This document shows, piece after piece, positions 1 to 5,173 of a stretch of DNA of 5,173 bases. The notes under the pieces were generated by a model. That model was not told the DNA's origin. It searched no databases and saw nothing but the letters and a program-made list of their open reading frames with translations. A program made the translations under genes and the position numbers. This DNA is from Hyphomicrobiales bacterium (GTDB taxonomy: Bacteria; Pseudomonadota; Alphaproteobacteria; Parvibaculales; Parvibaculaceae). The stretch is from NCBI GenBank assembly GCA_015655095.1, contig JAATFR010000105.1:1-5173 (forward strand), written 5' to 3'. Within the stretch, counting starts at the first letter, position 1, and every line of letters starts with the position of its first letter.

Positions 1-806
1 GAGGCCTCCACCCGCACCCAGAGTTCCTTCGAGCTTGCGGGAAAGCGCCTCGGCGCCGACGTCATGAATATGTCGGTCAGTTCCTCTTCATGAAAAAGGG
101 CGAGACGCTGATCGATACCGCCGTGACGCTCAACGCCATGCGCCCCGATCTGCTGATCGTGCGCCATGCGGATTCGGGCGCGGTTGACCTCCTCGCCCGC
201 AAGGTCAGTTGCTCGGTCATCAATGCGGGCGACGGCTCCCACGAACACCCGACCCAGGCGCTGCTCGACGCGCTGACCATCCGCCGCCGCCTTGGCCGCA
301 TCGAAGGGCTCACGGTCGCCATCTGCGGCGACATCCTGCACAGCCGGGTAGCCCGCTCCAACATTCTGCTGCTCTCCACGCTTGGCGCGCGCGTCCGGCT
401 GATCGCCCCCCCGACTCTTCTGCCGCGCGGCGTCGAACGCTTCGGCTGCGGCATTTTCACGGACATGCGCGAGGGCCTCAAAGACTGCGACATCGTGATG
501 ATGCTGCGCTTGCAACTGGAGCGCATGACCGGCGGCTCCTACGTACCCTCCCAACGTGAATATTTTCATTATTACGGCCTCGATTATGAAAAGCTTGCCT
601 GCGCCAAACCCGGCGCGCTGGTTATGCATCCCGGCCCGATGAACCGGGGCGTGGAGATCGACAGCGCGGTCGCCGACGATGTGGGGCGCAGCCTCATTCA
701 GGAACAGGTGGAAATGGGCGTCGCTGTGCGCATGGCCGTGCTCGACGCGCTGTCCCGCAACCTCCCCAATGAAGCAGAAGCACCGGCGGGGAAAGCGTCA
801 CGATGA
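1..806 (+). CDS. pyrB: Aspartate carbamoyltransferase catalytic subunit, 5'-truncated by window edge and with an apparent frameshift
   Basis: It condenses carbamoyl phosphate with L-aspartate to N-carbamoyl-L-aspartate, the committed step of pyrimidine synthesis, in the cytoplasm. Bases 1-90 encode the carbamoyl-phosphate loop EASTRT (S-T-R-T phosphate binding) and [11 protein letters not shown]. From about base 90 a different frame carries KKGETL (80s-loop lysine), IVRH (equivalent of E. coli Arg105), [14 protein letters not shown] (His134 region), GDILHSR (Arg167 region), LRLQLER (Arg229/Gln231 region) and HPGPMNRG. All expected active-site motifs are therefore present, but in two frames: frame 1 stops at TGA 91-93 and the rest reads in frame 3. 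One extra base between about 79 and 91 restores an uninterrupted protein of family length; G between 90 and 91 gives the usual S-S-V-K-K-G-E-T. About 50 N-terminal residues lie outside the window. The stop overlaps the next start (ATGA 803-806), implying translational coupling. Family assignment is very sure; whether the frameshift is real is not. Confidence 0.93.
79..93 (+). other. Apparent one-base deletion in pyrB
   Basis: Frame 1 (codons from base 1) encodes PyrB up to M-S-V-S-S-S-S and then meets TGA at 91-93. PyrB similarity resumes immediately as K-K-G-E-T-L in frame 3. From the end of the GTC codon at 78 to the A at 90 there are 11 bases where 12 are needed. The ATG at 90-92 overlaps the stop as ATGA, but no Shine-Dalgarno-like purine run precedes it (the upstream bases are pyrimidine-rich), so it looks fortuitous and not like a real restart site. 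Confidence 0.75.
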
Positions 807-2101
807 GCAGAACCGCCTATCTCAATGCCCGCCTGCTCGATCCCGCCAGCGGCCTCGACGTAAAGGGTGATCTGCTGGTCGCGGATGGTCTCATTGCCGA
901 TCTCGGCCCGAACCTCTTCCATGGCGGCGTGCCCGATGGCGTCGAGACCGTCGATTGCAACGGCAAGCTGCTCTGTCCCGGCCTTGTCGATATGCGCGTC
1001 TTCACCGGCGAACCGGGGTCGGAATATCGCGAGACGCTGGCGACCGCCAGCCAGTCGGCGGCGGCAGGCGGCGTCACCTCGTTTCTCGTCATGCCCAACA
1101 GCGATCCGGTCATCGATAACGTCGCGCTGGTTGATTTCATCCTGCGCCGGGCCCGCGACACCGCCATCGTGAACGTCTATCCGACCGCTGCCCTCACCGT
1201 CGGCCTTGAAGGCCGACAGATGACAGAAATCGGCCTGATGAAGGAAGCGGGCGCGCTCGCCTTCACCGATGGCAATCATGCCGTTAAAAATGCGCTGGTC
1301 ATGCGTCGGGCCATGGCCTACAGCCGCCTTTTCGACGCCCTCATCATTCAGCACGCTGAGGAGCCCGATCTGGCGGCGGGCGGTGCGATGAATGAAAGCG
1401 AGCTTGCAAGCCGCCTGGGCCTGCCCGGCATCAGCGCCATCGCCGAAGTCATCATGATCGAGCGCGACCTGCGCCTCGTCGAGCTCACCGGCGCGCGCTA
1501 TCACGTCGCGCAGGTTTCCTGCGCCGCTTCCGTCGAGCTGATCCGGCAGGCCAAGGCGCGCGGCCTCAAGGTCACCTGCGGCGTCTCCGCTCCGCACCTC
1601 GCGCTCAACGAGAACGACATCGGCACCTACCGCACCTTCCTCAAGCTCTCGCCGCCCCTGCGCCATGAGGATGACCGCCTCGCCCTGATCGAGGGCCTGA
1701 AGGACGGCACCATCGACGTCATCGTCTCGGGCCATGATCCGCAAGATCCCGAAACCAAGCGCCGCCCCTTCGCGGAGGCCGCCTTCGGTGCGGTCGGCCT
1801 TGAAACCCTGCTGCCGGTTTCGCTCCGCCTTCATCACAATGGGCAGGTGCCGCTGACCCGCCTGATCGGGGCCATGAGCTTCGTACCCGCCGATCTCGCC
1901 GGTCTCAAAACCGGCCGCCTTGCAACTGGTCTCCCCGCCGATCTCATCCTGGTCGACATCGACAAGCCATGGCTGCTCGACGCCGCGAAACTCCGCTCAC
2001 GCTCGAAAAATTCCCCCTTCGACGAAACCCGTCTTGAAGGCCGCATCCTGCGCACCATTGTCGCCGGACGGACCGTTTTCACGCTCGCCCCGGGAGCCTG
2101 A
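803..2101 (+). CDS. pyrC: Dihydroorotase-family protein with degenerate active site (PyrC'-like, probably non-catalytic)
   Basis: A 432-residue amidohydrolase-fold protein of dihydroorotase length and layout: N-terminal beta part (1-58), then GLVDMRVFTGEPG (60-72), VMPNSDPVID (96-105), IIQHAEE (181-187), a C-terminal metal-dependent-hydrolase tail (GRLATGLPADLILVD, 371-385) and a SPF-E-LEGR region (404-414). Active dihydroorotases have H-x-H after the GLVD strand; here these are Arg65 and Phe67. The later metal His of H-x-x-H-V-S is Gln237, and the catalytic Asp of A-T-D-H-A-P-H is Gly310 (V-S-G-H-D-P-Q). Zinc binding and catalysis are therefore unlikely. Inactive PyrC' proteins encoded beside pyrB in Pseudomonas are known structural partners of ATCase, and that role fits here. 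The start ATG overlaps the pyrB stop, with GGGGA about 10 bases upstream. An active dihydroorotase would have to be encoded elsewhere. Automatic annotation would probably call it pyrC. Confidence 0.93.
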   Translation: MSRTAYLNARLLDPASGLDVKGDLLVADGLIADLGPNLFHGGVPDGVETVDCNGKLLCPGLVDMRVFTGEPGSEYRETLATASQSAAAGGVTSFLVMPNSDPVIDNVALVDFILRRARDTAIVNVYPTAALTVGLEGRQMTEIGLMKEAGALAFTDGNHAVKNALVMRRAMAYSRLFDALIIQHAEEPDLAAGGAMNESELASRLGLPGISAIAEVIMIERDLRLVELTGARYHVAQVSCAASVELIRQAKARGLKVTCGVSAPHLALNENDIGTYRTFLKLSPPLRHEDDRLALIEGLKDGTIDVIVSGHDPQDPETKRRPFAEAAFGAVGLETLLPVSLRLHHNGQVPLTRLIGAMSFVPADLAGLKTGRLATGLPADLILVDIDKPWLLDAAKLRSRSKNSPFDETRLEGRILRTIVAGRTVFTLAPGA

Positions 2102-2105
2102 AGCC

Positions 2106-2732
2106 ATGATCGAAACGCTGCACTGGCATGAAAGCGGCTTCTGGCTCATAGCCGCCGCCCTGATCGGCTATCTGCTGGGCTCGATCCCCTTCGGCCTGAT
2201 TCTCACTCGCGTAGCGGGCCTTGGCGATCTGCGCGAGATCGGCTCCGGCAATATCGGCGCGACCAACGCGCTGCGCACCGGCAACAAATGGGTTGCGCTC
2301 GCCACCTTCGCCTGCGATGCAGCGAAGGGCGCCCTCGCCATCCTGATTGCTGGGCACATCGGCCCCTCAACCGGCGCCATGGCCGTCACGGCGGCGCTCG
2401 GGGCTTTTCTCGGCCATGTCTATCCGGTCTGGCTCGGCTTCAAGGGCGGCAAGGGCATTTCGACCTTCATCGGCATCCTGCTCACGCTCTATTGGCCCGT
2501 CGGACTCATTTTCTGCGCCACATGGCTCATCATCGCTCTGGTCACGCGCTACTCGTCCCTGTCCGCCCTTCTTGCCGCCCTGCTGACCCCGGTCTGGCTC
2601 GCCCTGCTGGGCAAGCCCTCGCTCGCCGGCGTCATCTCCATCCTCGTGGTGCTGATCTATTTCGCCCATCGCGAGAATATCGGCCGCCTGGTCCAGGGCA
2701 CGGAAAGCAAAATCGGCGGCAGCAAGAAGTAA
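2106..2732 (+). CDS. plsY: Glycerol-3-phosphate acyltransferase PlsY
   Basis: An inner-membrane enzyme that transfers the acyl group from acyl-phosphate (made by PlsX) to the sn-1 position of glycerol-3-phosphate, giving lysophosphatidic acid. The 208-residue product has the usual PlsY length and about five hydrophobic segments (roughly 12-34, 63-84, 91-110, 119-146, 152-187). The family motifs are visible: GYLLGSIPFG (21-30), GSGNIGATN (46-54), the glycine-rich GFKGGKG (111-117) and HRENIGRLVQGTESKIG (188-204). I chose ATG 2106 over in-frame upstream codons: it lies 4 bases after the preceding stop, has GGGAG at 2092-2096, and places GYLLGSIPFG close to the N terminus as is normal. An earlier start at 1920 would overlap the preceding gene by 60 codons. 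It is most likely cotranscribed with pyrB and the dihydroorotase-like gene. It converges with the next gene. Confidence 0.97.
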   Translation: MIETLHWHESGFWLIAAALIGYLLGSIPFGLILTRVAGLGDLREIGSGNIGATNALRTGNKWVALATFACDAAKGALAILIAGHIGPSTGAMAVTAALGAFLGHVYPVWLGFKGGKGISTFIGILLTLYWPVGLIFCATWLIIALVTRYSSLSALLAALLTPVWLALLGKPSLAGVISILVVLIYFAHRENIGRLVQGTESKIGGSKK

Positions 2733-2737
2733 CAGGT

Positions 2738-3301
2738 TCACTCCGCCCGGAAATCGAACACCAGTACGCCATCCGTGCCATTCTCAAGAAGAGGGCCGAC
2801 AAATTTCTTGAAGGCCGCATGTGCTGCGTCCATATAGAAAGGGTCGGTCACAACCGGAGCTCCCACGTAGAAGTTCCGGTCGCCCTCGGATTTAAATGTA
2901 ACGATGAAGGCCTGCTCGAAGCCATGGGCCACGCGCTCGCCACTCATCTGGGCGCCCGTTTCAATTGCCTTGATATAGGGAACCCCGCTACGCCGGGCCT
3001 GGTCCTTGAGGGCGAGAAAGCGCTTGGTTACCTCTTCTTTCCGGGCACCACTCACCTCTGCCGCATATCTGAACAGCACCACATGTTTGATCGTACTCGG
3101 CTTATAGTCAGGTGCTGTAAATGTCTCCACCCCGACCCTGGCCAGTTCAACGGAAAGTACGACAGGTGCGCGCCCGGACGGGCTTCTTAAACTGGCATAT
3201 GCTGGCGATTTCGCAATGAAGTATACTCCAGCCACAAAAACAGCAAACAACAGATAAGTAGCCGCCATAATGGCAGAAACTACAATCCATATCTTTTTCA
3301 T
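2738..3301 (-). CDS. Membrane-anchored Dabb (stress-responsive alpha/beta barrel) domain protein
   Basis: A 187-residue protein beginning M-K-K-I-W, with one long hydrophobic segment (about 4-30) and no lipobox cysteine: a signal anchor or uncleaved signal peptide. A linker (31-70) leads to a Dabb-type ferredoxin-like barrel at about 71-184, recognised from IKHVVLFRYAAEV (71-83), FIVTFKSEGDRNFYV (132-146), D-x-x-H-x-A-F (158-164) and the terminal VLVFDF (179-184). Dabb proteins are small dimeric barrels of varied or unknown function; no catalytic role can be assigned. I chose ATG 3301 over an in-frame ATG at 3454 because the signal anchor then starts the protein; the extra 51 residues look non-coding. 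Codon use (ATA, TTA, AGA, GTA) and GC near 50 percent, with one stretch near 38 percent, differ from the flanking genes, suggesting later acquisition. It lies in reverse orientation between plsY and dprA. Confidence 0.85.
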   Translation of the reverse strand: MKKIWIVVSAIMAATYLLFAVFVAGVYFIAKSPAYASLRSPSGRAPVVLSVELARVGVETFTAPDYKPSTIKHVVLFRYAAEVSGARKEEVTKRFLALKDQARRSGVPYIKAIETGAQMSGERVAHGFEQAFIVTFKSEGDRNFYVGAPVVTDPFYMDAAHAAFKKFVGPLLENGTDGVLVFDFRAE

Positions 3302-3332
3302 AATGGTTCTTTCTTCTAATGGTTCTTTCTTC
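3301..3332 (-). repeat. Perfect 16-bp tandem duplication touching the Dabb start codon
   Basis: The unit TAATGGTTCTTTCTTC (plus strand) occurs twice back to back at 3301-3316 and 3317-3332 with no mismatch. On the coding (minus) strand it reads GAAGAAAGAACCATTA twice, and the last A is the first base of the ATG. Each unit carries a purine-rich stretch that in the proximal copy ends about 5 bases before the start codon, so the duplication appears to have copied the ribosome-binding region. Confidence 0.9.
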
Positions 3333-3334
3333 GT

Positions 3335-3366
3335 GCCGGCCCTTTCCGGAAGAGACAAGGGTCGGC
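3335..3366. promoter_or_regulatory. Inverted repeat (hairpin) in the Dabb leader region
   Basis: The arms GCCGGCCCTT (3335-3344) and AAGGGTCGGC (3357-3366) pair over 10 bp with one non-Watson-Crick position, around a 12-base loop. An inner TTCCGGAA palindrome spans 3344-3351. No T-run follows on either strand, so it does not look like an intrinsic terminator. It sits just upstream of the duplicated ribosome-binding region and could be a leader hairpin or operator; function is inferred only. Confidence 0.4.
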
Positions 3367-3490
3367 GTGAAATATGTTCAGCAATAATCAGGAATAAAAT
3401 GTTGCCTGAAGCCGGTCGCGATGCCTCGAAATGGAGGCCAATGACATATGACAAGGCATCTGTGGACTGTGAAGAGCAATCAGAGGCTGG

Positions 3491-3510
3491 AATGCTTCAG
3501 AATGCCTCAG
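3491..3510. repeat. Near-perfect 10-bp tandem repeat
   Basis: AATGCTTCAG is followed directly by AATGCCTCAG, differing at one position. It overlaps the -35 part of a possible promoter. It may be a chance or slippage product; a binding site is only a possibility. Confidence 0.45.
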
Positions 3511-3523
3511 TATGAGATATGAT
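3496..3523 (+). promoter_or_regulatory. Weak candidate sigma-70 promoter for dprA
   Basis: TTCAGA (3496-3501, 4 of 6 to TTGACA) is separated by 16 bases from TATGAT (3518-3523, 5 of 6 to TATAAT). This would give a dprA leader of about 120 bases. The -35 match is poor, and this is only the best pair seen by eye. Confidence 0.2.
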
Positions 3524-3651
3524 GGACATGGTTGTGTCCCAGTTCGAAACAATCGGGTCTCCCCTGATGAAACGGGCAATGCAGGTGTAATTCCAATCGA
3601 CGTTGGCAAACTGGCGTTGCAATATGGCCTGAACAAATCGAGAGGCGCGCC

Positions 3652-4815
3652 ATGCACCGTCAGGCTTTACCCCGCGTTGTTGCGTCCCTCCCTTCATCCG
3701 AACGCCTTGCCCGACTGCGCCTTGCAAGGTCAGAGAATGTCGGTCCCGTCACCTTCGCCGATCTGATCAATCATTGCGGCAGCGCGGAGCTGGCGCTGGA
3801 GGTTCTGCCCTCGCTTGCGGCGCGCGGTGGCCGCCAGAAGGCGATCCGCATCGCCAGCGCCGCCTCGGCCCGGGCGGAGATGGAGGCCATCCATGCCTTT
3901 GGCGCCACACTACTGATCCTGGGCGATCCTTCCTATCCACGCGCGCTGGCCAGCGCCGAACCGCCACCGCCGGTTCTCTGCGTCAAGGGTCATCTCCATC
4001 TGCTGGACCGCCCCTGCGTTGCGCTGGTCGGTGCGCGCAATGCCTCCGCCTCGGGGGTAAAGCTGGCGGCGATGCTGGCGCAGGGACTGGGCGAGAAAGG
4101 CTTCACCGTGGTTTCAGGCCTTGCTCGCGGCATCGACGCCGCCGCTCATCGAGGTTCGCTCGCCCATGGCACCGTGGCGGTGATCGCCGGGGGGCTCGAC
4201 AGCATCTATCCCGAGGAACATGCGGACCTCCAGCATGACATCGCCACGCGAGGCCTGCTGGTGAGCGAAATGCCGCTCGGCACCCAACCCCTCGCCCGAT
4301 ATTTCCCCCGCCGCAACAGGGTCATTTCCGGCCTTTCCGCGGGGGTCGTGGTGGTCGAGGCCGCCTTGCGGTCCGGCTCGCTGATCACCGCGCGCTTTGC
4401 CCTTGAGCAGAACCGGGACGTATTGGCCGTGCCGGGCTCCCCGCTCGATCCCCGCTGCCGGGGTTCCAACCGGCTGATCCGGGAAGGGGCCGCTCTGGTC
4501 GAAACCGTCGATGATATTGTTCAGGCCCTAGGCGGCGGCCTGCGCCTGCCCCTCTCCGAGCCGGAACCTGCAGCCTTCCGTCCCGAAAGACGGCCCGCCA
4601 CCATGCCCGGCGAGGCCGAGCGCCGCACCGTGCTCGAACGTCTGGGGCCAACCCCGGTCGACATCGACGAGATCATCCGCCAGACCGGCCTGCCCGTCGC
4701 CACTGTAAGAATTGTGCTGGTGGAACTGGATCTTGCAGGCAGACTGGTACGCGAACCCGGGCAACTCGTCTCGCTTGCGGATGTCGCCCCGGAGACGCCC
4801 CTTGTCACAGGCTGA
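3652..4815 (+). CDS. dprA: DNA-processing protein DprA
   Basis: A cytoplasmic single-stranded DNA-binding protein that loads RecA on incoming DNA during natural transformation; it is widely conserved even in bacteria not known to be competent. The 387-residue product shows three parts. An N-terminal SAM-like region (about 14-75, with SENVGPVTFADLINHCGS) comes first. Then comes the Rossmann core (about 95-290) with VALVGARNASASG (123-135), VVSGLARGIDAAAHRG (153-168), AGGLDSIYPEEH (179-190), SEMPLG (205-210), FPRRNRVISGLS (218-229), SGSLITARFALEQ (241-253) and AVPGSPLDPR (259-268). A C-terminal winged-helix region (about 320-378) follows. All core motifs are intact. ATG 3652 has AGAGG at 3641-3645, 6 bases upstream, and gives a complete N-terminal domain. 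In this class it usually follows plsY directly; here the Dabb gene and a 350-bp gap separate them, so it probably has its own promoter. Confidence 0.97.
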   Translation: MHRQALPRVVASLPSSERLARLRLARSENVGPVTFADLINHCGSAELALEVLPSLAARGGRQKAIRIASAASARAEMEAIHAFGATLLILGDPSYPRALASAEPPPPVLCVKGHLHLLDRPCVALVGARNASASGVKLAAMLAQGLGEKGFTVVSGLARGIDAAAHRGSLAHGTVAVIAGGLDSIYPEEHADLQHDIATRGLLVSEMPLGTQPLARYFPRRNRVISGLSAGVVVVEAALRSGSLITARFALEQNRDVLAVPGSPLDPRCRGSNRLIREGAALVETVDDIVQALGGGLRLPLSEPEPAAFRPERRPATMPGEAERRTVLERLGPTPVDIDEIIRQTGLPVATVRIVLVELDLAGRLVREPGQLVSLADVAPETPLVTG

Positions 4816-4827
4816 ATCCAGGCCCAT

Positions 4828-4856
4828 TTGACAGCCCCCGGGCTTTTCCCCATGTT
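4828..4856 (+). promoter_or_regulatory. Candidate promoter for topA
   Basis: A perfect TTGACA (4828-4833) is followed after 17 bases by CATGTT (4851-4856), which matches TATAAT at only 3 of 6 positions. Alphaproteobacterial promoters often keep the -35 better than the -10. It would give a topA leader of about 70 bases. It overlaps the small hairpin at 4833-4847, so the two readings compete. Confidence 0.35.
4833..4847 (+). terminator. Possible weak terminator after dprA
   Basis: AGCCCCCGGGCT can fold into a 4-bp stem (AGCC/GGCT) with a 4-base loop, followed by TTTT and then C residues. The stem is short and the T-run brief, so at best it is a weak terminator between dprA and topA. Confidence 0.25.
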
Positions 4857-4882
4857 CTGCCCGGTCGGTGAAGGTGGAAGTA

Positions 4883-4954
4883 ATGCGCCTTCAATCTGGT
4901 TCTGGCACATTTTCAAGGCAAGATTGGTCGTTTAATGGATGTCGTAGTTGTTGA
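4883..4954 (+). CDS. Possible 23-codon leader ORF overlapping the topA start
   Basis: ATG 4883 opens a 23-residue frame (starts MRLQSGSGTF, ends GCRSC) closed by TGA 4952-4954, 20 bases inside topA in another frame. GAAGG at 4870-4874 lies 8 bases before this ATG, a better Shine-Dalgarno than anything close to the topA start. It resembles no known peptide. Its only interest is a possible coupling role in topA translation; it could be chance. Confidence 0.25.
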   Translation: MRLQSGSGTFSRQDWSFNGCRSC

Positions 4955-5173
4955 ATCGCCCGCCAAGGCGAAGACCATCAACAAATATCTGGGCAAGGAC
5001 TACACCGTCCTTGCGTCCTACGGCCATGTCCGGGACCTGCCCTCCAAGGATGGCTCGGTCCAGCCGGACGAAGATTTCCTGATGAGCTGGGACACCGACG
5101 CCAAATCCCAGAAGCGCCTCAATGACATAGCATCCGCCCTCAAGGGCGCCGACCGCCTGATCCTCGCAACAGA
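4935..5173 (+). CDS. topA: DNA topoisomerase I, N-terminal part (runs off the right edge)
   Basis: A type IA topoisomerase that relaxes negative supercoils through a transient 5'-phosphotyrosine break. The window holds the first 79 codons, the start of the Toprim domain: VVVVESPAKAKTINKYLG (3-20, with the conserved glutamate E7 and the SPAKAKTI signature), YGHVRDLPSK (29-38) and RLILAT at the edge, just before the expected D-x-D acidic motif. The catalytic tyrosine and zinc-finger region lie outside the window. ATG 4935 fits the family start, since nearly all homologues begin a few residues before VVVESPAKAKT. The nearest purine-rich site, AAGG at 4915-4918, is about 16 bases away and therefore weak. 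The gene directly follows dprA, an order common in Alphaproteobacteria, and may have its own promoter in the 119-bp gap. Confidence 0.97.
   Translation, partial: MDVVVVESPAKAKTINKYLGKDYTVLASYGHVRDLPSKDGSVQPDEDFLMSWDTDAKSQKRLNDIASALKGADRLILAT

Larger units (their letters stand above)
3302..3651. other. Intergenic region between divergent Dabb gene and dprA, no convincing gene
   Basis: This stretch of about 350 bases has lower GC than the housekeeping genes on either side of the island. Short open frames exist on both strands, but none shows a recognisable domain, good start context or the codon bias of its neighbours. It should hold the promoters of two divergent genes. Visible structure: a 16-bp tandem repeat next to the Dabb start, a hairpin at 3335-3366, a 10-bp tandem repeat at 3491-3510 and a weak promoter-like pair at 3496-3523. 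Confidence 0.6.

Noticed and set aside
90..806. Stand-alone 238-residue pyrB starting at ATG 90
   Set aside because: It lacks the carbamoyl-phosphate-binding S-T-R-T segment, which is present just upstream in another frame. There is no ribosome-binding site before 90, and the ATG appears only because of the missing base.
698..1837. 379-codon open frame on the minus strand
   Set aside because: It lies antisense to the dihydroorotase-like gene, whose frame is conserved. Long antisense frames are expected in GC-rich coding DNA, and the translation shows no recognisable domain.
1920..2105. Upstream extension of plsY to ATG 1920
   Set aside because: It would overlap the preceding gene by about 60 codons with arginine- and serine-rich shadow sequence. 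ATG 2106 gives the normal PlsY N terminus.
2687..2697. CCTGGTCCAGG palindrome near the end of plsY
   Set aside because: It lies inside conserved coding sequence (G-R-L-V-Q-G) and has a one-base centre and no T-run, so it is not a terminator.
2288..3190. 300-codon plus-strand open frame
   Set aside because: It overlaps plsY in another frame and then runs antisense to the Dabb gene. Its first part is typical shadow composition rich in Arg, His and Pro, and no domain is visible.
3302..3454. N-terminal extension of the Dabb protein to ATG 3454
   Set aside because: It would place 51 residues before a clear M-K-K signal anchor and would translate through the tandem repeat and hairpin. It has no good start context.
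3388..3727. Short minus-strand open frames in the gap before dprA
   Set aside because: They have no domain, no start context and no codon bias, and they run into the dprA start region. I looked for a transposase remnant or tRNA here and saw none; GTTCGAAAC at about 3541 has no surrounding cloverleaf.

Overview
The window is a GC-rich (mid-60s percent by eye) bacterial chromosome segment. Gene order and protein wording point to an alphaproteobacterium: pyrB, a pyrC-type gene, plsY, dprA and topA in a row, with the DprA and TopA sequences typical of that class. The genus cannot be fixed from the sequence alone.

Left part (1-2732), one tightly packed plus-strand operon. The 3' part of pyrB (aspartate carbamoyltransferase) enters from the left edge. 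It overlaps by ATGA a dihydroorotase-family gene whose metal ligands and catalytic aspartate are replaced, so it is probably a non-catalytic PyrC' partner for the ATCase complex. Four bases later comes plsY, the first acyltransferase of phospholipid synthesis. As given, pyrB carries an apparent one-base deletion at about 79-93, inside the catalytic '80s loop'. Either this is a sequencing error or the gene is broken.

Middle part (2733-3651), an island unlike its surroundings. A minus-strand gene of clearly lower GC and different codon use encodes a membrane-anchored Dabb (stress-responsive alpha/beta barrel) protein. It converges on plsY with only 5 bp between the stop codons. Upstream is about 350 bp without a convincing gene. 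It holds a perfect 16-bp tandem duplication touching the start codon, a 10-bp-arm hairpin, a near-perfect 10-bp tandem repeat and a weak candidate promoter for dprA.

Right part (3652-5173). dprA is complete (387 aa; SAM-like, Rossmann and winged-helix regions). A 119-bp gap contains a candidate promoter, a small hairpin and a possible 23-codon leader ORF overlapping the start of topA. topA runs off the right edge.

Most of the window is conserved housekeeping sequence. I see no CRISPR array, RNA gene, transposase, integrase, toxin-antitoxin pair or recognisable defence system. The points worth a second look are the pyrB frameshift, the degenerate dihydroorotase, the low-GC Dabb island with its duplicated ribosome-binding region, and the topA leader.
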